This document shows positions 11,395 to 24,064 of a stretch of DNA of 64,000 nt, piece after piece. The translations under genes and the position numbers were made by a program. Origin of the DNA: Davidsoniella eucalypti (lineage: Eukaryota; Ascomycota; Sordariomycetes; Microascales; Ceratocystidaceae); assembly GCA_004009845.1 (NCBI GenBank), contig RMBW01000015.1, positions 310,001 to 374,000 of the forward strand. The letters are read 5' to 3'. The notes under the pieces were generated by a model that worked only from the letters and a program-made list of their open reading frames with translations, was not told the origin of the DNA and ran no database searches. How positions within the stretch are numbered: position 1 is the first letter of the stretch; every line of letters starts with the position of its first letter.

Positions 11395-11925
11395 ATGCGA
11401 TCACAGCTTCAATTGGCGCGCAATTCTCTATTGCAAACCGCCCGCCTACCCACGACGACCAGCACGTCTTTCTCCGTCTCGTCTTCCGTATGCGATGTGC
11501 TCAGCCAGTCTACCGCCCAATCAACAGTGCTTCACCAAGTCCGCCATGCGCGCCTAATTCGTCGTCCCCGTCGCCCGCACACCTTCACACAGATGATCCA
11601 GCTTAGCGATGGTAGCACATTCACTGCCCGCACCACCTCCCCACAGCCGCTCTTCCGCTCCACCAAGGATACTCGCAACCATCCCATGTGGCAGCCTTCC
11701 GACCGTTCTCTGAAGAACGTCGAACTGGATGAGGCTGGTAGGCTGGCTGCTTTCCGTGACAAGTACGGCCGTGGTTTCGATATGCACAAGGACCCCTCCG
11801 AGGAGGGCTATGTTGAGACGGAGCCAGAATTCGACCTGGGCAGTCTGATTTCCGGATACGCTGCTAGTGAGCCTGCGAAGCCGGTAAAGGACACACCTCC
11901 CAAAGGTAAGGGCGGAAAGAAGTAG
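11395..11925 (+). CDS. MRPL36: Mitochondrial large-subunit ribosomal protein bL31m
   Basis: A single-exon gene of 176 residues. The basic, Ser/Thr-rich N-terminus (MRSQLQLARNSLLQTARLPT) is a likely mitochondrial targeting sequence. The core matches fungal bL31m (Mrpl36): RRPRRPHTFTQMIQLSDGST, then TTSPQPLFRSTKDTRNHPMW and QPSDRSLKNVELDEAGRLAAF. The C-terminal tail is acidic and then Lys-rich (PPKGKGGKK). It is a component of the mitoribosome large subunit and has no role outside mitochondrial translation that can be seen here. No intron signal interrupts it. It converges on VPS5 and is divergent from another probable mitochondrial protein. Confidence 0.9.
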   Translation: MRSQLQLARNSLLQTARLPTTTSTSFSVSSSVCDVLSQSTAQSTVLHQVRHARLIRRPRRPHTFTQMIQLSDGSTFTARTTSPQPLFRSTKDTRNHPMWQPSDRSLKNVELDEAGRLAAFRDKYGRGFDMHKDPSEEGYVETEPEFDLGSLISGYAASEPAKPVKDTPPKGKGGKK

Positions 11926-12521
11926 ATGTAGATGAGGTCTCACGAGGCATCGTAAACATCGAGGCCAAAATCCCAGTTCGAGTTTCCGAGTGTAGACATG
12001 AATAACGTTTTCATGTCCCATCGAACGCCATGTTTCCACATCTCAGTCCATGGCTGACACGACTACTTTGGACTCAAGAAACTTGGGGAAATTGAAGGGT
12101 CATATCGACAAATGGAGAGAGAATTTCACGAGGTCTATCCCGTATATAGAGGGAAGCATGCGGGAGATGGCTTGGCCATGTATCATATTATCTGTACAAC
12201 ATCCAATCTCCAATCTCCGGGGAAAATACTATTGACACGAAGAACAGGATAGCTTATAGCATAAAAGCCAAAATGCACACTTTGATCAAAATTACTGTTA
12301 CATACCAAAGTCTTCATTTCATCGAGAACAAAGAATAAAACCGTTTACCGCCCAGTGAAACTTGCAATGTGGATATTAACAACCAAAGACATAAGGAGGG
12401 AATTAATCATGAAAAAAAAGAATAAGCAATGTCTTGTTAGAGAAAAAAAAAGATAGCCAGTAACCAGACACAAAGTAGGCAGCTTTGAAAAAAAAATTCA
12501 GACAAGAAAGCACATATATAG
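11926..12521. other. Convergent spacer MRPL36-VPS5
   Basis: This 596-bp spacer lies between two stop codons and holds the 3' UTRs. It has A-runs near 12411-12455 and no supported coding sequence. Confidence 0.55.
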
Positions 12522-14374
12522 CTAATCCGAATCATCGTTGATCGTTGCCCTAGCTCGATCAATAGCCGTATTACCAGTAGACTTATTTGGTATTTGGGCT
12601 TGAGATGGAGACCGATAGAATGCGGCATCTTCATCATCAGCGTCTAGCTGTGCAAGGAAGGTTTCCCACTTCTCGATGAGCTATAAGTTGTGTTAGTGAT
12701 TTGATGGTTGCGATGAAAGATAGACTATACATACCTCTTTCTGAGCTTCGACAGCACCCTCTAAGAAAGTTTCCACGCCGCTCTTGAAGTCTTCGACCTT
12801 CTCACTCTCGAAGCGATCGAGCTCGGCGCGCATAAGTTTGCCGATATCCTCAAATAGGACTCTTGCCTGGTGAGCTTTACGCTCGGCATCTGCAACCTCG
12901 GCATTGATTTGGTTGATTCTGTCTTGCTGACTCTTGCCTTGGCGAAGCACCTTGTCTTGAGATGCCTTACGCTTCTGTAGATCTGACTCAGCCGAGTGCC
13001 ACGAATGGAATGCCTTTTGGCGTTGGCCAAAGGCCTGCTTGACTGAGCCAATCAACCGGATGTACTCGTCTAGGATGATACCAAAGGTGAGCATATCTTG
13101 CATTTCCTGGCGCTCATAGACGTCGCGGATAGTTAGCTGGAGATCTGAAAGAGCATCCAAAGGGCCTGATAGTGACGGTGATAGCTCAACAGTTGAAAGA
13201 GCATGTAATGAAGCGGAGAAGTCAGAAGCAGCCTCAGCCATTCCCTTGCGTTGGTTGATCATTGACTCCATAGCCTTCATCAGGGCACGAAGCTGGGCCT
13301 CTAGGGCATCGAGGTAGACTTTACGGTCATGGAACCACTATGGATGTTCGTTAGAATGTATCAAATAGCAATAAAAGCCCGCTTTTCAGGACTTACATCG
13401 TCCTGCTCCACGAACTTGTTGCTTGAACCAACACTGATTCCAAAGCCAAACATTCCCTTGCTTTCTGTGGGAAGAGGCTCGCGGCGTTCCTTGTGCTTGA
13501 CATCGACATTGAATGTTTCACTTTCTAGGAATAGCTTGAGGTCTGCATCATGCTGGAGAGTCGGATGCGCCGCAATCTTGTTGAGCATTTTCTCCAGTGC
13601 AGCTCTTCTGCTTTCGATAAAGTTGGTATCGAATCTGTTAAGGGCTTGCTTTTCCGGTGCCGGAGGAACGATAACGCCGGGGTTATTGCCATGGAGTGTG
13701 TTGTATAACCATAGAAAATCACGATAACGGCGCTTGATTTCGAACTCGGGCTGACGGTAAGCCTTGGAAGTCGTCTGAGTGCGCACAGAGTAGACGGTGT
13801 GAGAGCTAGTCAGATCGCCAACCTTGTGGGGGTCGCCAACTGTGATATGGAATGTAGGCTTGGCTGCGCGCTCGATGCTGACGCTAGGCTGGTTGTTTGG
13901 CTGGAGAGGACTAGGCAGCGACGCCGCAACTGGTGGCGGAACACGCAGGCCCGATACAGCTTCGGAGATATCATCGTCGATGTGATGCGGGTCGCTGGCG
14001 CCTCTGCGAGCCTGTTGTGGTTGCGGAAGTGTTGTGCGTAGGACTAGTTGCTCTTTCTGGGGCAATGGAGGGCCAGAGGCCGAGGCCGGAGAGAGGATGT
14101 TCGGGGTGCTATCACCCGCAAGTGGATCGGTATCGCCTCCTAGCGGGCCGAGGGGTCCTAGCGGATCATCCTCGACTGACTGCAGCTTAGGAGCTTGAGC
14201 AACGAGGCGGCGCGGACCTACCGAGCGAGTAGCGCGTTGAGTGGCGGCGTTGAATGCGGGCTGTTTTGACGATGATGACGACTCAATGGCCTGTTCTGAG
14301 CTTCCAGTAGCTGTCGACGAACCCTGGTTCTTATCTGTTTCGGCATCAGCCCACGGCGAGGATTCCATGTCCAT
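12522..14374 (-). CDS. VPS5: Sorting nexin Vps5 (retromer SNX-BAR subunit)
   Basis: Predicted exons are 14374-13397, 13337-12735 and 12680-12522, 579 residues. The introns are 59 nt and 54 nt (branches TCTAAC and ACTAAC), both in phase 0. Residues 1-165 are low-complexity and Ser/Pro-rich, beginning MDMESSPWAD. A PX domain spans about 170-300 (FHITVGDPHKVG, RRYRDFLWLY, IVPPAPEKQ), the phosphoinositide-binding module of endosomal sorting nexins. A long helical BAR/Vps5 domain runs from about 325 to the end (VEQDDWFHDRKVYLDALEAQ across the first join, then KWETFLAQLDADDED). With Vps17 and the Vps26-29-35 trimer it tubulates endosomes for retrograde transport to the Golgi. The domain order and join points strongly support Vps5 over other nexins. 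Confidence 0.93.
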
Positions 14375-15000
14375 TCTGGCAAAGGCGAGCTTTCGAAGCT
14401 GTGGCTTGGAAGTGGTCGCGAATAATTGATGTCGGAGAAGCGCGGAATGGGTGGTTCCTGATAGTGCAGCCTAGTGTTGTTCGGTAAGCGGGCGCTTACT
14501 TGAGCTATAAACAGCTTGGATATAGTGGTGTCGGAGGCTCGGAAAACCTGCAAGATTTCGGGTGCAATTGAATTTTGTGTTGCCCGACAAACAAATTGTG
14601 GCTCGAAGGCAGATAGAAAAAACTCTGCGGCGAGTTATAATGATTGATCAATAACGTGTAATGTTAATGACGAGGTGAGCTTCGCATTTATTGTGTACAT
14701 AACATTTCTTAGCAAAACTACCTCATGAGATGTACATATGCAACCCCTCTGTAATTGCTAAAACGCAACTCCTTGCCGCAAGGATGCGCACCTTCCAGGA
14801 ACTTGATTTCAATACGCAAGGCTTTATTTACATGACATCATATTTTTGATAGCTATTCAAGACAAAATTGAAGGTTGAGAGTAGGTATGTAAGTTGGTAT
14901 AAATTATGCGTTGTTGCGTATTTTGAGCCCTCTCTTGTTATTATTATATTATGGTGACTCCAATCTCCTTGTTATAAACCATCCATCTATACTACACGCT
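14375..15000. other. VPS5 promoter and TAF5 3' flank
   Basis: A 626-bp spacer between two minus-strand genes. It is AT-rich with no supported coding sequence, RNA gene or repeat. Confidence 0.55.
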
Positions 15001-17899
15001 TCACCTTTCTGGATCATAGCAGCCACCAGCCAGTACCAAATTCATGCGCGTGAATTGGACCTTGAGCACTGGGGTCTGTTTAGTAGGCAGAGCAGAGATC
15101 TGATCCGCTGTGATAGTCACTTCCTTCGTTTTGCGCTTTCCAGTTCCTGCTGTAGCACCTGTACCATTGACACCCGTGTTAGACGACGAGTTTCCATTTG
15201 TCTGACCATTAGCACCGTTACGCGCAGTTTCACCATTGGATGTGGCAGAAGCACCTTTGGGTGCGGTCTCACCAGAGTTGACAGTAATAACCTGGGCCTG
15301 GTTATTTGCCTTGTGGCCTTGAGCAGGCATGTTCACATCCCAGACACGGACAGTACCATCATGACCGGCAGAAGCCAGAACAGTAGATTCAACTCCGAAA
15401 CTGAGTGAAGTAATGCCACCCTTGCCATGGCCACGGGATCGTTTGATACGAGTTCCCTTGTCAAGATCCCAATAGAAGATATTACCTGCGTTGTCTCCAC
15501 TGACCAGCAATTTACCGTTGGGCGAACATTCGAGTGTGGCAATGTAATCGGAGTGACCTGTGAATACACGTACACATTCACCGGTGACGACAGACCACAT
15601 GCGGATGGTCTTGTCCGTCTCATCTGAGGCGGTGAACACATACATACCGTTGGGGTGCCAGGTGATAGCCGAGATGCTAGTGTCATGTCCAACTAAAAGA
15701 CGCTGAGCTGAAGCATGGTCTTGCATCCAGACACGTCCAGTGCGATCCCAGCCGCCACTAAGGAAATAATGTCCCTGAGGACTCCATTTCACACGCATAA
15801 CTGGGCCGGTATGACCTCTGTATACACACAGACATGTCCATGTATCCAAAGACCAGAGACGGATCTGACCATCAGCAGAGCAAGATAGGAGTAGCCTAGT
15901 AGAGGTATCTAAAGGTGCAGGCGCTGTCTTTCCCTCGTTGCCAAAGGGGGTGCTGTCCCACTTGGCAGTGCCATCCGAGAAGGAGAGGCCAAAAACAGGC
16001 GCAGAATGGCCAATTAGTTTGCGGTTGTTGATCTTGAGATCCTTTTCATCCGCCATACGAGTAGTTAATGGTGATCCATCGAGAGTCCATACTCTAATGT
16101 ATGAGTCCATTGTGCCAATGGCGGCAAGCTTGTTATCTGGAGAGAACTCAAGACAAGAGACCCTTTAGATGCGTTAGACAACTTCAGTTCGTTCACATAT
16201 GTTTGTAGTATCGTTTTACTTACATGCCACAAGTATTGTGAAAGGTGTACATCAACGCACTGACGCCAGGTCCGACACCGCTAGATGAGCTGTCCATCTT
16301 GAATCTATCCCGATTTTCGCGGACTTTCTGCATTTCCATGACTACATCGCGAGCTCTTGATGGGGGAAGAGGAAGATCGTTACGGCTAGGAACATCTGTG
16401 CTTTCTTCTCTCTTAATGCGACGCTCGAATTCATCGCTAAGCGATGGAACGCCGATGACAGGTGGGTTACGCTGATCTTCCTCCTCCAGCTCGGCACGAA
16501 CATCGTCTTTCAGGCCTTCTTCCATAGGTAATGGTCCTAATTTCAATGGGGTGGTAGTCGTCAACACATCCTTGTTGGATAATCCGGTGTAGTGCCCGGG
16601 AATGCCTTCATCGCGATCGACATCTTCCAGATCCAATCCTTGGCTTCGGCGATAGATGGCTTCGAAACTAAATGGCTCGATAGGGCCACGAGAAACCGAA
16701 TCGATTTGGCAGTAGTGTTGTACGACATAGCTGATGATAGCACCGCCATTATCACTCTCGCGCTCAAGGAAATGGAACAAAGAACCGACGATGGCTTGGT
16801 TCAAAGGAATTCTATACTTGCTGTTTTTGTACAGCTGCATAATTCTGTTCTCCTTGATTTGGTCGGGGGTTGTTATCGTACTGAAAAGACGAAGATCATC
16901 TTCATGATGACGCTCAAAAAATGGCTTGACAATACCCAAGAAGTTTTTGGCGTCGTCACGATAGTTTTGCTCTAGTAGCTCAATCCAGGCATACACAAAG
17001 AAAGGCCACAGCAGTTTGCCGAGTTCAAACTATACATATGTTGGTCAATACTAGGACCAATGTATTTAATGCTTGGGAGGACTTACCTTGTAGATTTCTA
17101 GGTTATTTTCTACCCAATCTCGCAGCAGAACAAAAGCTTTTTGGTACTTCTTTGGTCCCATGAGCTCATTGTCATCATGTATCGGTCGGCCATCAGGGCC
17201 AATATTTTTAGATTCATCTCTAAATATCAATTCCGTGCGGGTATACCCTCTTTTGAGAAGATAGTCCGTGACCTGAGCAAGCAAATGGCTGTTAGTAATG
17301 GGATCTGTGTGTACTTCCATAGGGATAAGGAATGATAAATTCTCGTGTAAGTGAAATCAAGAAGATAGACGAAGAAAGAGAAAAAGACAGAGTATTTATT
17401 TAGTAGGAATAGCCCAAGTTATGTAGTATCGTTGCCCGATCTCAGTGACTTGGCCCAAGGCGTAAAACGCAACAAACATGGTAGTTCGGACAGGGACCAA
17501 AATGTAATCATAACGAATTATAAGGATGAATAAATATATGTTCTGTTTTCCCAACCATATTAAATCTCATTTTGTGTAAGAGGCTTTTGTTCTGAGCATC
17601 AAAATAATATGATAATTGGCGGGAGATAACACAATGTAGCAGCATCATGTGCATTATGTGACACCAAAGGCCAGTGCAGACAAGGAATATAGCACAACGA
17701 AGATGCCTTAAGATGATACTCCAGGGATGGGATATTGCGATGCGAATATAGTATAAGAAGACTTGATACTATGATAAAAAGGACCAAGATAGGTGCAGAG
17801 ACTTACAATTTGATTGAGATTCTGGTTTGACATTGGCGGTTGTGCAGGAGCAGCCACAGGCGCACCTACAGCCTGAGCAGCAATGGGAGCAGTAGCCAT
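15001..17899 (-). CDS. TAF5: TFIID (and probably SAGA) subunit Taf5, WD40
   Basis: Predicted exons are 17899-17807, 17272-17087, 17029-16224 and 16162-15001, 748 residues. Joins restore NQNLNQI-VTDYLLKRGYTR, ENNLEIYK-FELGKLLWPFF and NTCGM-VSCLEFSPDNKLA, which fix the gene model. The order is a LisH-like motif (about 28-60), then the Taf5 N-terminal NTD2 fold (about 94-230, with VYAWIELLEQNY), an acidic and Pro-rich linker, and six or so WD40 repeats (about 362-748; for example HGSD/HSDYIATLECSPNGK and GHDGTVRVWD). Taf5 scaffolds TFIID and, in yeast, SAGA. Intron 1 is 534 nt; the others are 57 and 61 nt. A later in-frame ATG at 17320 would drop the LisH start and is not favoured. The gene is divergent from MED11. 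Confidence 0.94.
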
Positions 17900-18517
17900 G
17901 TTAATCCCAGGATTTTGGTGACTAAATATGAAATGTCCCTATGTGTGTCTTTTTTCGAGCTGTATTTGCTTTGTCTTTTTTTTTCTCTTCTGTTCTCTTC
18001 TCTTCCTTCTCCAACTAGACAAGCAATCAACAAAGGAGTATTCGAAACCGAGATACAGCGCGTAGCTTCTTCCGTCCTGAATTATCCAGCACAGGCGCGT
18101 TGGTCGCAAATTTAGGGTCTAGGGGCGGTCTGATAGTAAGGTCTATTTGCTGTGCGAATGGGTCAACACAACAGTAGTCGAAAGGCCACAAGAAGTACAA
18201 TTGGTATCTGAGGAGATAAACAAGCCTGGCAAGTGAGTTTTGGCTTCGGTAGGAAGATATTTTGATGAAATAATGATGGTCAAAACGATGGCAATGTTAG
18301 CCCTAATGAGTTGACGTTGGTCGCGATCTGCTGCGAGATCACAGAACATCATAATTCTTCCGTAGTTTATCCGATTACCATACTAACCCTGGTAACCCTC
18401 TATTCAATATGAGCACACGTGACAAAGCTTCATCCATTTGTCACCTTCGTAACTATCGCATGTCCACCTGGCATGTGAATTTTATCAATTACCGCAGAAT
18501 AATATCGATTTTATATA
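17900..18517. promoter_or_regulatory. Divergent TAF5/MED11 promoter region
   Basis: 618 bp lie between the start codons of TAF5 (-) and MED11 (+). There is a CT-rich stretch (TTTTTTTTCTCTTCTGTTCT at about 17977) and an ATTGG at 18199-18203. No other gene is seen. Sharing of regulation is inferred from layout only. Confidence 0.5.
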
Positions 18518-19063
18518 ATGGACACTGATATGACTGGTGTCTCCTCTACGGAGAACATCATGGTCCCTTTCACCATTCCCGAGCGCATCGAACAGCTTGG
18601 AGAAATTGACAAGGTATGAAACCTCGCACTCATAATTCATATTCAGCATCTCACTTCCAGTTACTAACAATTACCTCGCCGACCATAGAACATTGTGAAG
18701 CTTATGGATCATACAGGCGAGGCGCTCAGTGCTGTGGGTTACCAAAAATCCGAGCAACCTCAAACAGAGGCCAAAAAGCAAACGGCTGCATTCTGCAACG
18801 CTATGAATAACCTTCTAACGACGCTACATACCGTCGACATTCAAATGAAACGCCAGATCATGGGTCTCAAGGAAGCAGGAATCATCGATTTGGAAGAACG
18901 TCAGGGCAAGGCTACATTAAGTCCTAATGGTGTGGGTGCGTTCGGCAAGTTTGATACCGCTTGGTTAAATAGCCGTAGCGATAAGGTTGAAGGTGATTTG
19001 GAGTCAGAACTTTGGGCTGAGGCACGAAGGTTCTTGGAGAATTCCAAGAAGTCTAGCAATTAA
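18518..19063 (+). CDS. MED11: Mediator complex subunit 11
   Basis: Predicted exons are 18518-18613 and 18689-19063, 156 residues. The 75-nt intron has donor GTATGA, branch TTACTAAC and acceptor CATAG. The join gives FTIPERIEQLGEIDK-NIVKLMDHTGEAL, the hallmark N-terminal helix of fungal Med11. A second helical segment (TAAFCNAMNNLLTTLHTVDI, MKRQIMGLKEAGII) and a C-terminal helix (ESELWAEARRFLENSKK) follow. Med11 pairs with Med22 in the Mediator head and contacts the general transcription machinery. No odd features were seen. The size is within the fungal range. The first exon start is the first ATG after the divergent promoter and gives the conserved region with 16 preceding residues. Confidence 0.88.
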
Positions 19064-19379
19064 GCACTTGGTATATGGGTGGATAAGGAGAATACAGAAC
19101 TTATAGCTCATTGGTGTAGTAACGTAAAAATAAATTACTTACATATTATGATATCATGTAGCTAAGTATAGGGTTATATGACAACGTTTAAGGGTTAATA
19201 GTATTGGTATTGTGCTGATGAAAGTAAAAGCTAAAGTAAACAACAACGTAGAGATATAAAGAAGCAAGTCATACAAGATAATAGAAGCGGAAACTATAAG
19301 AAACAAACAAGAACGACGAGTAAAGTAAGAAAACCAATATACAAAGAGCGTGTCAACCAAAATCGTGTCACACATTCTC
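19064..19379. other. Convergent spacer MED11-PFF1
   Basis: 316 bp between two stop codons. It is AT-rich with no supported gene. Confidence 0.6.
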
Positions 19380-22300
19380 TCAAAGTGTAAACGTCCGCAC
19401 ACCTTCAACTAGGCCCTCAGCCCTTTTTGTGATAGCCGCCCACTCCGGCGCAAACGCCAACAGCTCGTCCAAGACTGGGATATTGCCTTTCCAGTTGGCG
19501 TCAGCCCAGATACACACGACCTGGCCACCTAGCTTCTTGGCACCATTAGCCACATGTTCTTCAGCCTCTGGTGTCCATTCAACGTCTAGAGTCCAACTCT
19601 TCTCCCAGTCGCGACGCCACAGCTTGACCTGGCATATTTCTTCTGGGACAGGAGAGAAACGCTCATCCCAGGCCCCGCCAGAAACAACGCTGAATTTAGA
19701 CATAGGGCTGTTGAAGCGTACAAAGCAGGCTTTTGTGTTAGCTCCATTGATGTTAAGTGATGCTTTGCGTACACTACCAGTGGCGCGAGTGACGTTGATC
19801 GAGATGAAGTCTTGAGAGACACCAACTTGGCCAGGAACAGGGTTTGGAATGGTGTATGGCTTGTTTGTCGTGTTGAATTTGCAGCCTACGAGACCAACAC
19901 GACTGTCCTTGTTGTCACAAACAACAGCTTCTCCTGCCGAAGCGGGAATCGTAGCAATAATGGGGCGAATGTATTGCTCTAGGCCATCGAGACGGACAGT
20001 GCTGACACCAGTATCAAGATCTACGCTTTGCTGGAAGTAAGCCTTGTAACGTGACTGAGCAGAGAAGGGGAATGCATATAGGTTGTATAGTAAAGTAAAT
20101 AGGAAGACAAGAGCAAGGAAACGAGGCAGACGAGAAGTCAAACGATGTAAGAAAGGAAGGGTAGGAACACTCATGAGAATAGCGAAAAATCCAGTGAAAG
20201 CGTAGGAAATCAGGGGATTAGAGCCATCAGCACCAGTTTGGTTCATAGATGAAACAAGGAATAGTCCGGTAGGAGCCAAGAACATGAGGTTTACAGGGCC
20301 AATAATAATTAGCTGGAGAAGCCACGTCCAAGTGCAAAGATCAGACGACCACGCCTGTTCATGAGGATATGCCTGCGTGTGAGACGCCTGGTGGCGTTGG
20401 ATAACAAGTGACATGGAGCGGCGATATCCTGTTGCAAAGGTGGTGCGGAAACTTCTCGAGTTGCCTGGAACAGCGCCAACACCACCAAGTAGTGGGGTTT
20501 CTTCACTGGCGGGAATGGGCTCGGGGTATTCTGAAGCGAGGCTGCGGCTATCGATCTCGCCCGGCGTAGGAGAGATGAGTTCATCGTCGGCGTCATTGCT
20601 GTGGAGGTGCGCCATGGCACGACGCAGTTCATGGAAGCGTAGGGCATATACCTCCTTGCTAGGAAGGCTGAATAGCTCAAGAAGGCCGATCAAGAATGCA
20701 ACAAACACAGTCGAGTGCATCATTACTAGCGAGTATCCACTAACCACGCGCCACTGACTCTCAGCAATAGAGAGCCCAATAGTGATGAACCATGTGAAGA
20801 TGTAAAGCCACATTAGCGCATAGGTTCGATGAAGCGCGGTAGGACGTGACATATTAGCACCGCGTAGCACAAACCATAAAGTGGTTAGCGAGAGGGAGAC
20901 CATCATGGCCCATATAGAGTATTCGCTGTTATACGCCACCAGAGGGTTGATTTTGTTAACGAGGAAAGCTATACCGGCAACAACGATAGAGGTGAAGCCA
21001 AGCGCTACGGGAAACCGGAAGAAGCCGCGGAAGCCATCGATCATGATAGTATGGATAGTATCGACGTCGCGCACACGAACTGACGATGTGAACAAGTAGT
21101 ATTTGTCAAAACGGACGAGAATGATGGTGATTAGGGAGAGAATCACCGGGCCGGTAACTACGAGAGTAAGCGACCAGGCGAAGAGACCCTGACGTTCGAA
21201 TAGAGCAAATTTGGAGCCAAATACATCGAACCAAACACCGTCTTTTCCGCGGCCATTCTGCACTAGATCTTCGCGGCGGTCTGAACGCGGACCAGTGAAC
21301 GTGCTGCTAACGTCAGATGTCAAGCCATCGAGGGTAGAGATAGATGCCGAGAGCATATGCCACAGACTTCCCGTAGACGCATGACGCACATCATCTTGGT
21401 TCGTATGATATCTAGCTCTAGGCTTGTAAAAGGCTAAATCAAGACCACGCTGGCCATAAACACCATCCAGAACCACGTAGTCTGTTTGGCTTTGGATAGC
21501 ACCAGAGCGGAAGCCCTCGGCAGCAATAACAGTTCCGAATGGATGTTTCGAGGCAGCATAAGGCTTGGTGATCTGTGCATCAGATGTACGGAAGAGTACG
21601 GCACGGCCGCCACCACCAGCGCCCTCGAGGTTGAGGAAGGTGTGGATGAACGGCATCAGCGGGCTCTTTCCGAACGCACGCGCGCCCCATAGATAATCCT
21701 CTTCGGCATTGTTGAACATGGCCACCAGGCCATTCTTCGGTTGGTTGCCTGGCTGAGTGAAGTGGTTGATGATCTGCAGTACTGATACGACGCCCATGCC
21801 ATCATCCGTGGCGCCAAATCCAGTCGATACACTGTCGAAATGCGCATTCACAAGCACGCCATTGCCACCGTAGGGTTTCCCGGGCACAGGCGCCTTGTCC
21901 CACCATTGGCCGGGCTCATCTTCGGTGCCGCGGATGTAGACGTATATGTTTGAACCTTCAAAATAATGGCCTAGAGAGCAGTAGCCAGGAACATTGCGAA
22001 CCGCGGTTCCAGTGGTGACATTAGAGAGCATGTCACTGAACACAACGACCGGAGCATTGGTCAAAGATTTCCCAGGGGGACTAGAGTTGGCAGCATATGT
22101 TAGTCAACGTGATGTACAGAGGGTGGGTTGATATACTATATGATAGTAGTACATATACATACCTATAAAGGCCTGCCTGGTCGCCGATCTTCTCAGAAGC
22201 GAACTGGACGCCGTTGCGATCCAGAGTTGCCTCTATGCGGTGCATGAGGTAGTCGCGCACATCGTCGTTCGCATGCGATGCGTATGGGTGGTACTGCTTA

Positions 22301-22485
22301 GTAATCTCTAGCAAATCGAGCCATGCCTCTGTGACATTTGTGCCGGCGAGAGTCTCTAGATCGCTCGGTGACGGCGCTGCAGGAACTGATTCGTGGACAA
22401 AGATACTGGGAATCCAGAGGCCGAGATATACTATAACTAGCCAGAATGTGACCTGGGTCGGGCGGAAGGCGAAGGGATTCCCCAT
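19380..22485 (-). CDS. PFF1: Vacuolar membrane protease Pff1 (peptidase M28)
   Basis: Predicted exons are 22485-22163 and 22080-19380, 1007 residues. The 82-nt intron has branch GACTAAC, and the join gives GDQAGLYS-PPGKSLTNAP. An N-terminal membrane segment (FWLVIVYLGLWIPSIF, about 14-30) precedes a lumenal M28 metallopeptidase domain. Zinc-ligand motifs are seen in NAHFDSVSTG (His about 187), TDDGMG (Asp about 199) and NNAEEDYLWG (catalytic/ligand Glu pair about 231). A further Glu lies in FLNLEGAGGGG. A multi-spanning middle part with about eight hydrophobic segments is interrupted by a cytosolic Ser/Glu-rich loop. The C-terminal lumenal domain carries candidate N-glycosylation sites (NTTN, NVTR). 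The fungal Pff1 family localises to the vacuolar membrane; its substrates are poorly known. Length fits the family. No break was seen. Confidence 0.93.
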
Positions 22486-24064
22486 TGCCGTTGTTGATGG
22501 GCCCGAACAAGCAGGAATTAGATAGAGAGGCGTGCTCTATTCTGCGCTGGAGGAGGGGTGTTTTGGTCGCGATTTTTTGCGCACTTCGAAAGGAATAGAA
22601 ACAAAGTACAGTCGCTAGCTATGGAATGTTGCGGTATTATATCGATTCGGAGAAGTACACTTGTTGGATTTAGCTGGCTGTTGCTGGTATCAACAGACAC
22701 TGCGTCTCACGACCTATTTATTAGTTTGTGGCGGGGGTTTGTGAAGTGCTTGTGATGACGAAGAAACAAGACAAGGAAAAAAAAAAGCGAACTAAGCTTT
22801 CACAGTCTTAATGTTGCAATCTGTGCGCTCATAAGCTGAACGGACGCTAGTCTTGATATTGGTAGCACCTCAAGTGTTGTTGTATCTTTGGCGTTTGGAA
22901 TTTCGACTAGACAGCCTCCGTTTGTTTATCTGTTTCTTGCGTTTTTGTTTTTTATATGTCGATGATAGCTATTGCGACCAAGAAAGGCTCGTTTGTCTAG
23001 CAATCATTTGGTGTCGCGAAGCAGAAGATGGGAGTGGCTCGATGCTGTTCTTTATTTGAGAATTTCTCGTCAACAGACAATATCACGTACTGTTGAAACG
23101 CGAAATGATGTCTGCTAGAAAAGGAGGCTAGAAGATACAAAAAGATTTAGCAGCGCCGTACTATATATGCCAAACGGAGGAAAAAACAAACATGAGAAAA
23201 AAGTAAACATCAATGACACGACATATATTTTAGATGATGAGATTCGTAGAAGAACGCAACGCAAGGGCGCATCGTTTAGTTCCCTGGCGGGGCCAAAGCC
23301 TATGAGCCTGACAGGGGGCTACAGCACATCTTTAGCGTGCATCAGTACCTTTCAGCGGCTTATTTCAGCGCCAATGGACACTATTATGGAGATATAATCA
23401 TCGTACAACCTTAGGTACACTTATCACTTTGATGCGTATTTGTACATACATATATTTCCTAAATTACTTGTGAAGATCCGACACGACAGAAAAGACATCT
23501 ATCGTGACTCTAGTTTCAGTATAATTCAATATGGTATCATATATTCAAAGCTACTGGTAACTTGATTTAGGGTCAACGGGCACTACGTTGCCTGTACAAA
23601 ACAAATTAACCATGAATACAAATATTTAGCTGTCAGTAGAAGAACCGAAGTTTTTTTTGTTAGTAGTAAGTATATCAATTAGTGTTAGTACCATGCAAGC
23701 AAGTCAAATCAATTGTTTTTCATTGACATCATCGTTGATGTCCTCCTTGGAAGCAAAATAGAAAACAATCCCTCCTAATCGCGTCTGCAGAATATAATTA
23801 AATAACAAAGAGGCCCTCTCGCCTATTGGGGGTTAATACGAATGTAGCGTGAAAGGCTAGATAAGTTAACAGGAGTTGCCTGATGATCTTCGTGGGCCAA
23901 AACACTTTGTCTGAGCCGGCCATGGCAAAAGTTAGTTGCTTATCGTGACGGGTTAGTTCGATTGTAAGGCGCCTAGGTCTTGTTTCTTTTTTTGCAAGAT
24001 GTGCTACGTCGTGCTTCTACGAATAGTTACAGCTAGCACTTTCGTACATTTTGCTGACGGTAGT
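22486..24064. other. PFF1 promoter and MSL5 3' flank
   Basis: A 1.58-kb gap. The only frames are short, such as 76 codons at 23167-23397 (+), and lack similarity or splice support. The right end (23400-24060) is AT-rich and should include the MSL5 3' UTR. No RNA gene or repeat array is seen. Confidence 0.5.

Noticed and set aside
17066..17320. TAF5 starting at the ATG at 17320
   Set aside because: Exon 1 at 17899-17807 joins to VTDYLLKRGYTR to form the expected NQI-VTDYL LisH start, so 17320 is inside the first intron.
23167..23397. Small + strand ORF of 76 codons
   Set aside because: No similarity or splice context is seen. It lies in the PFF1-MSL5 spacer and is within chance length.
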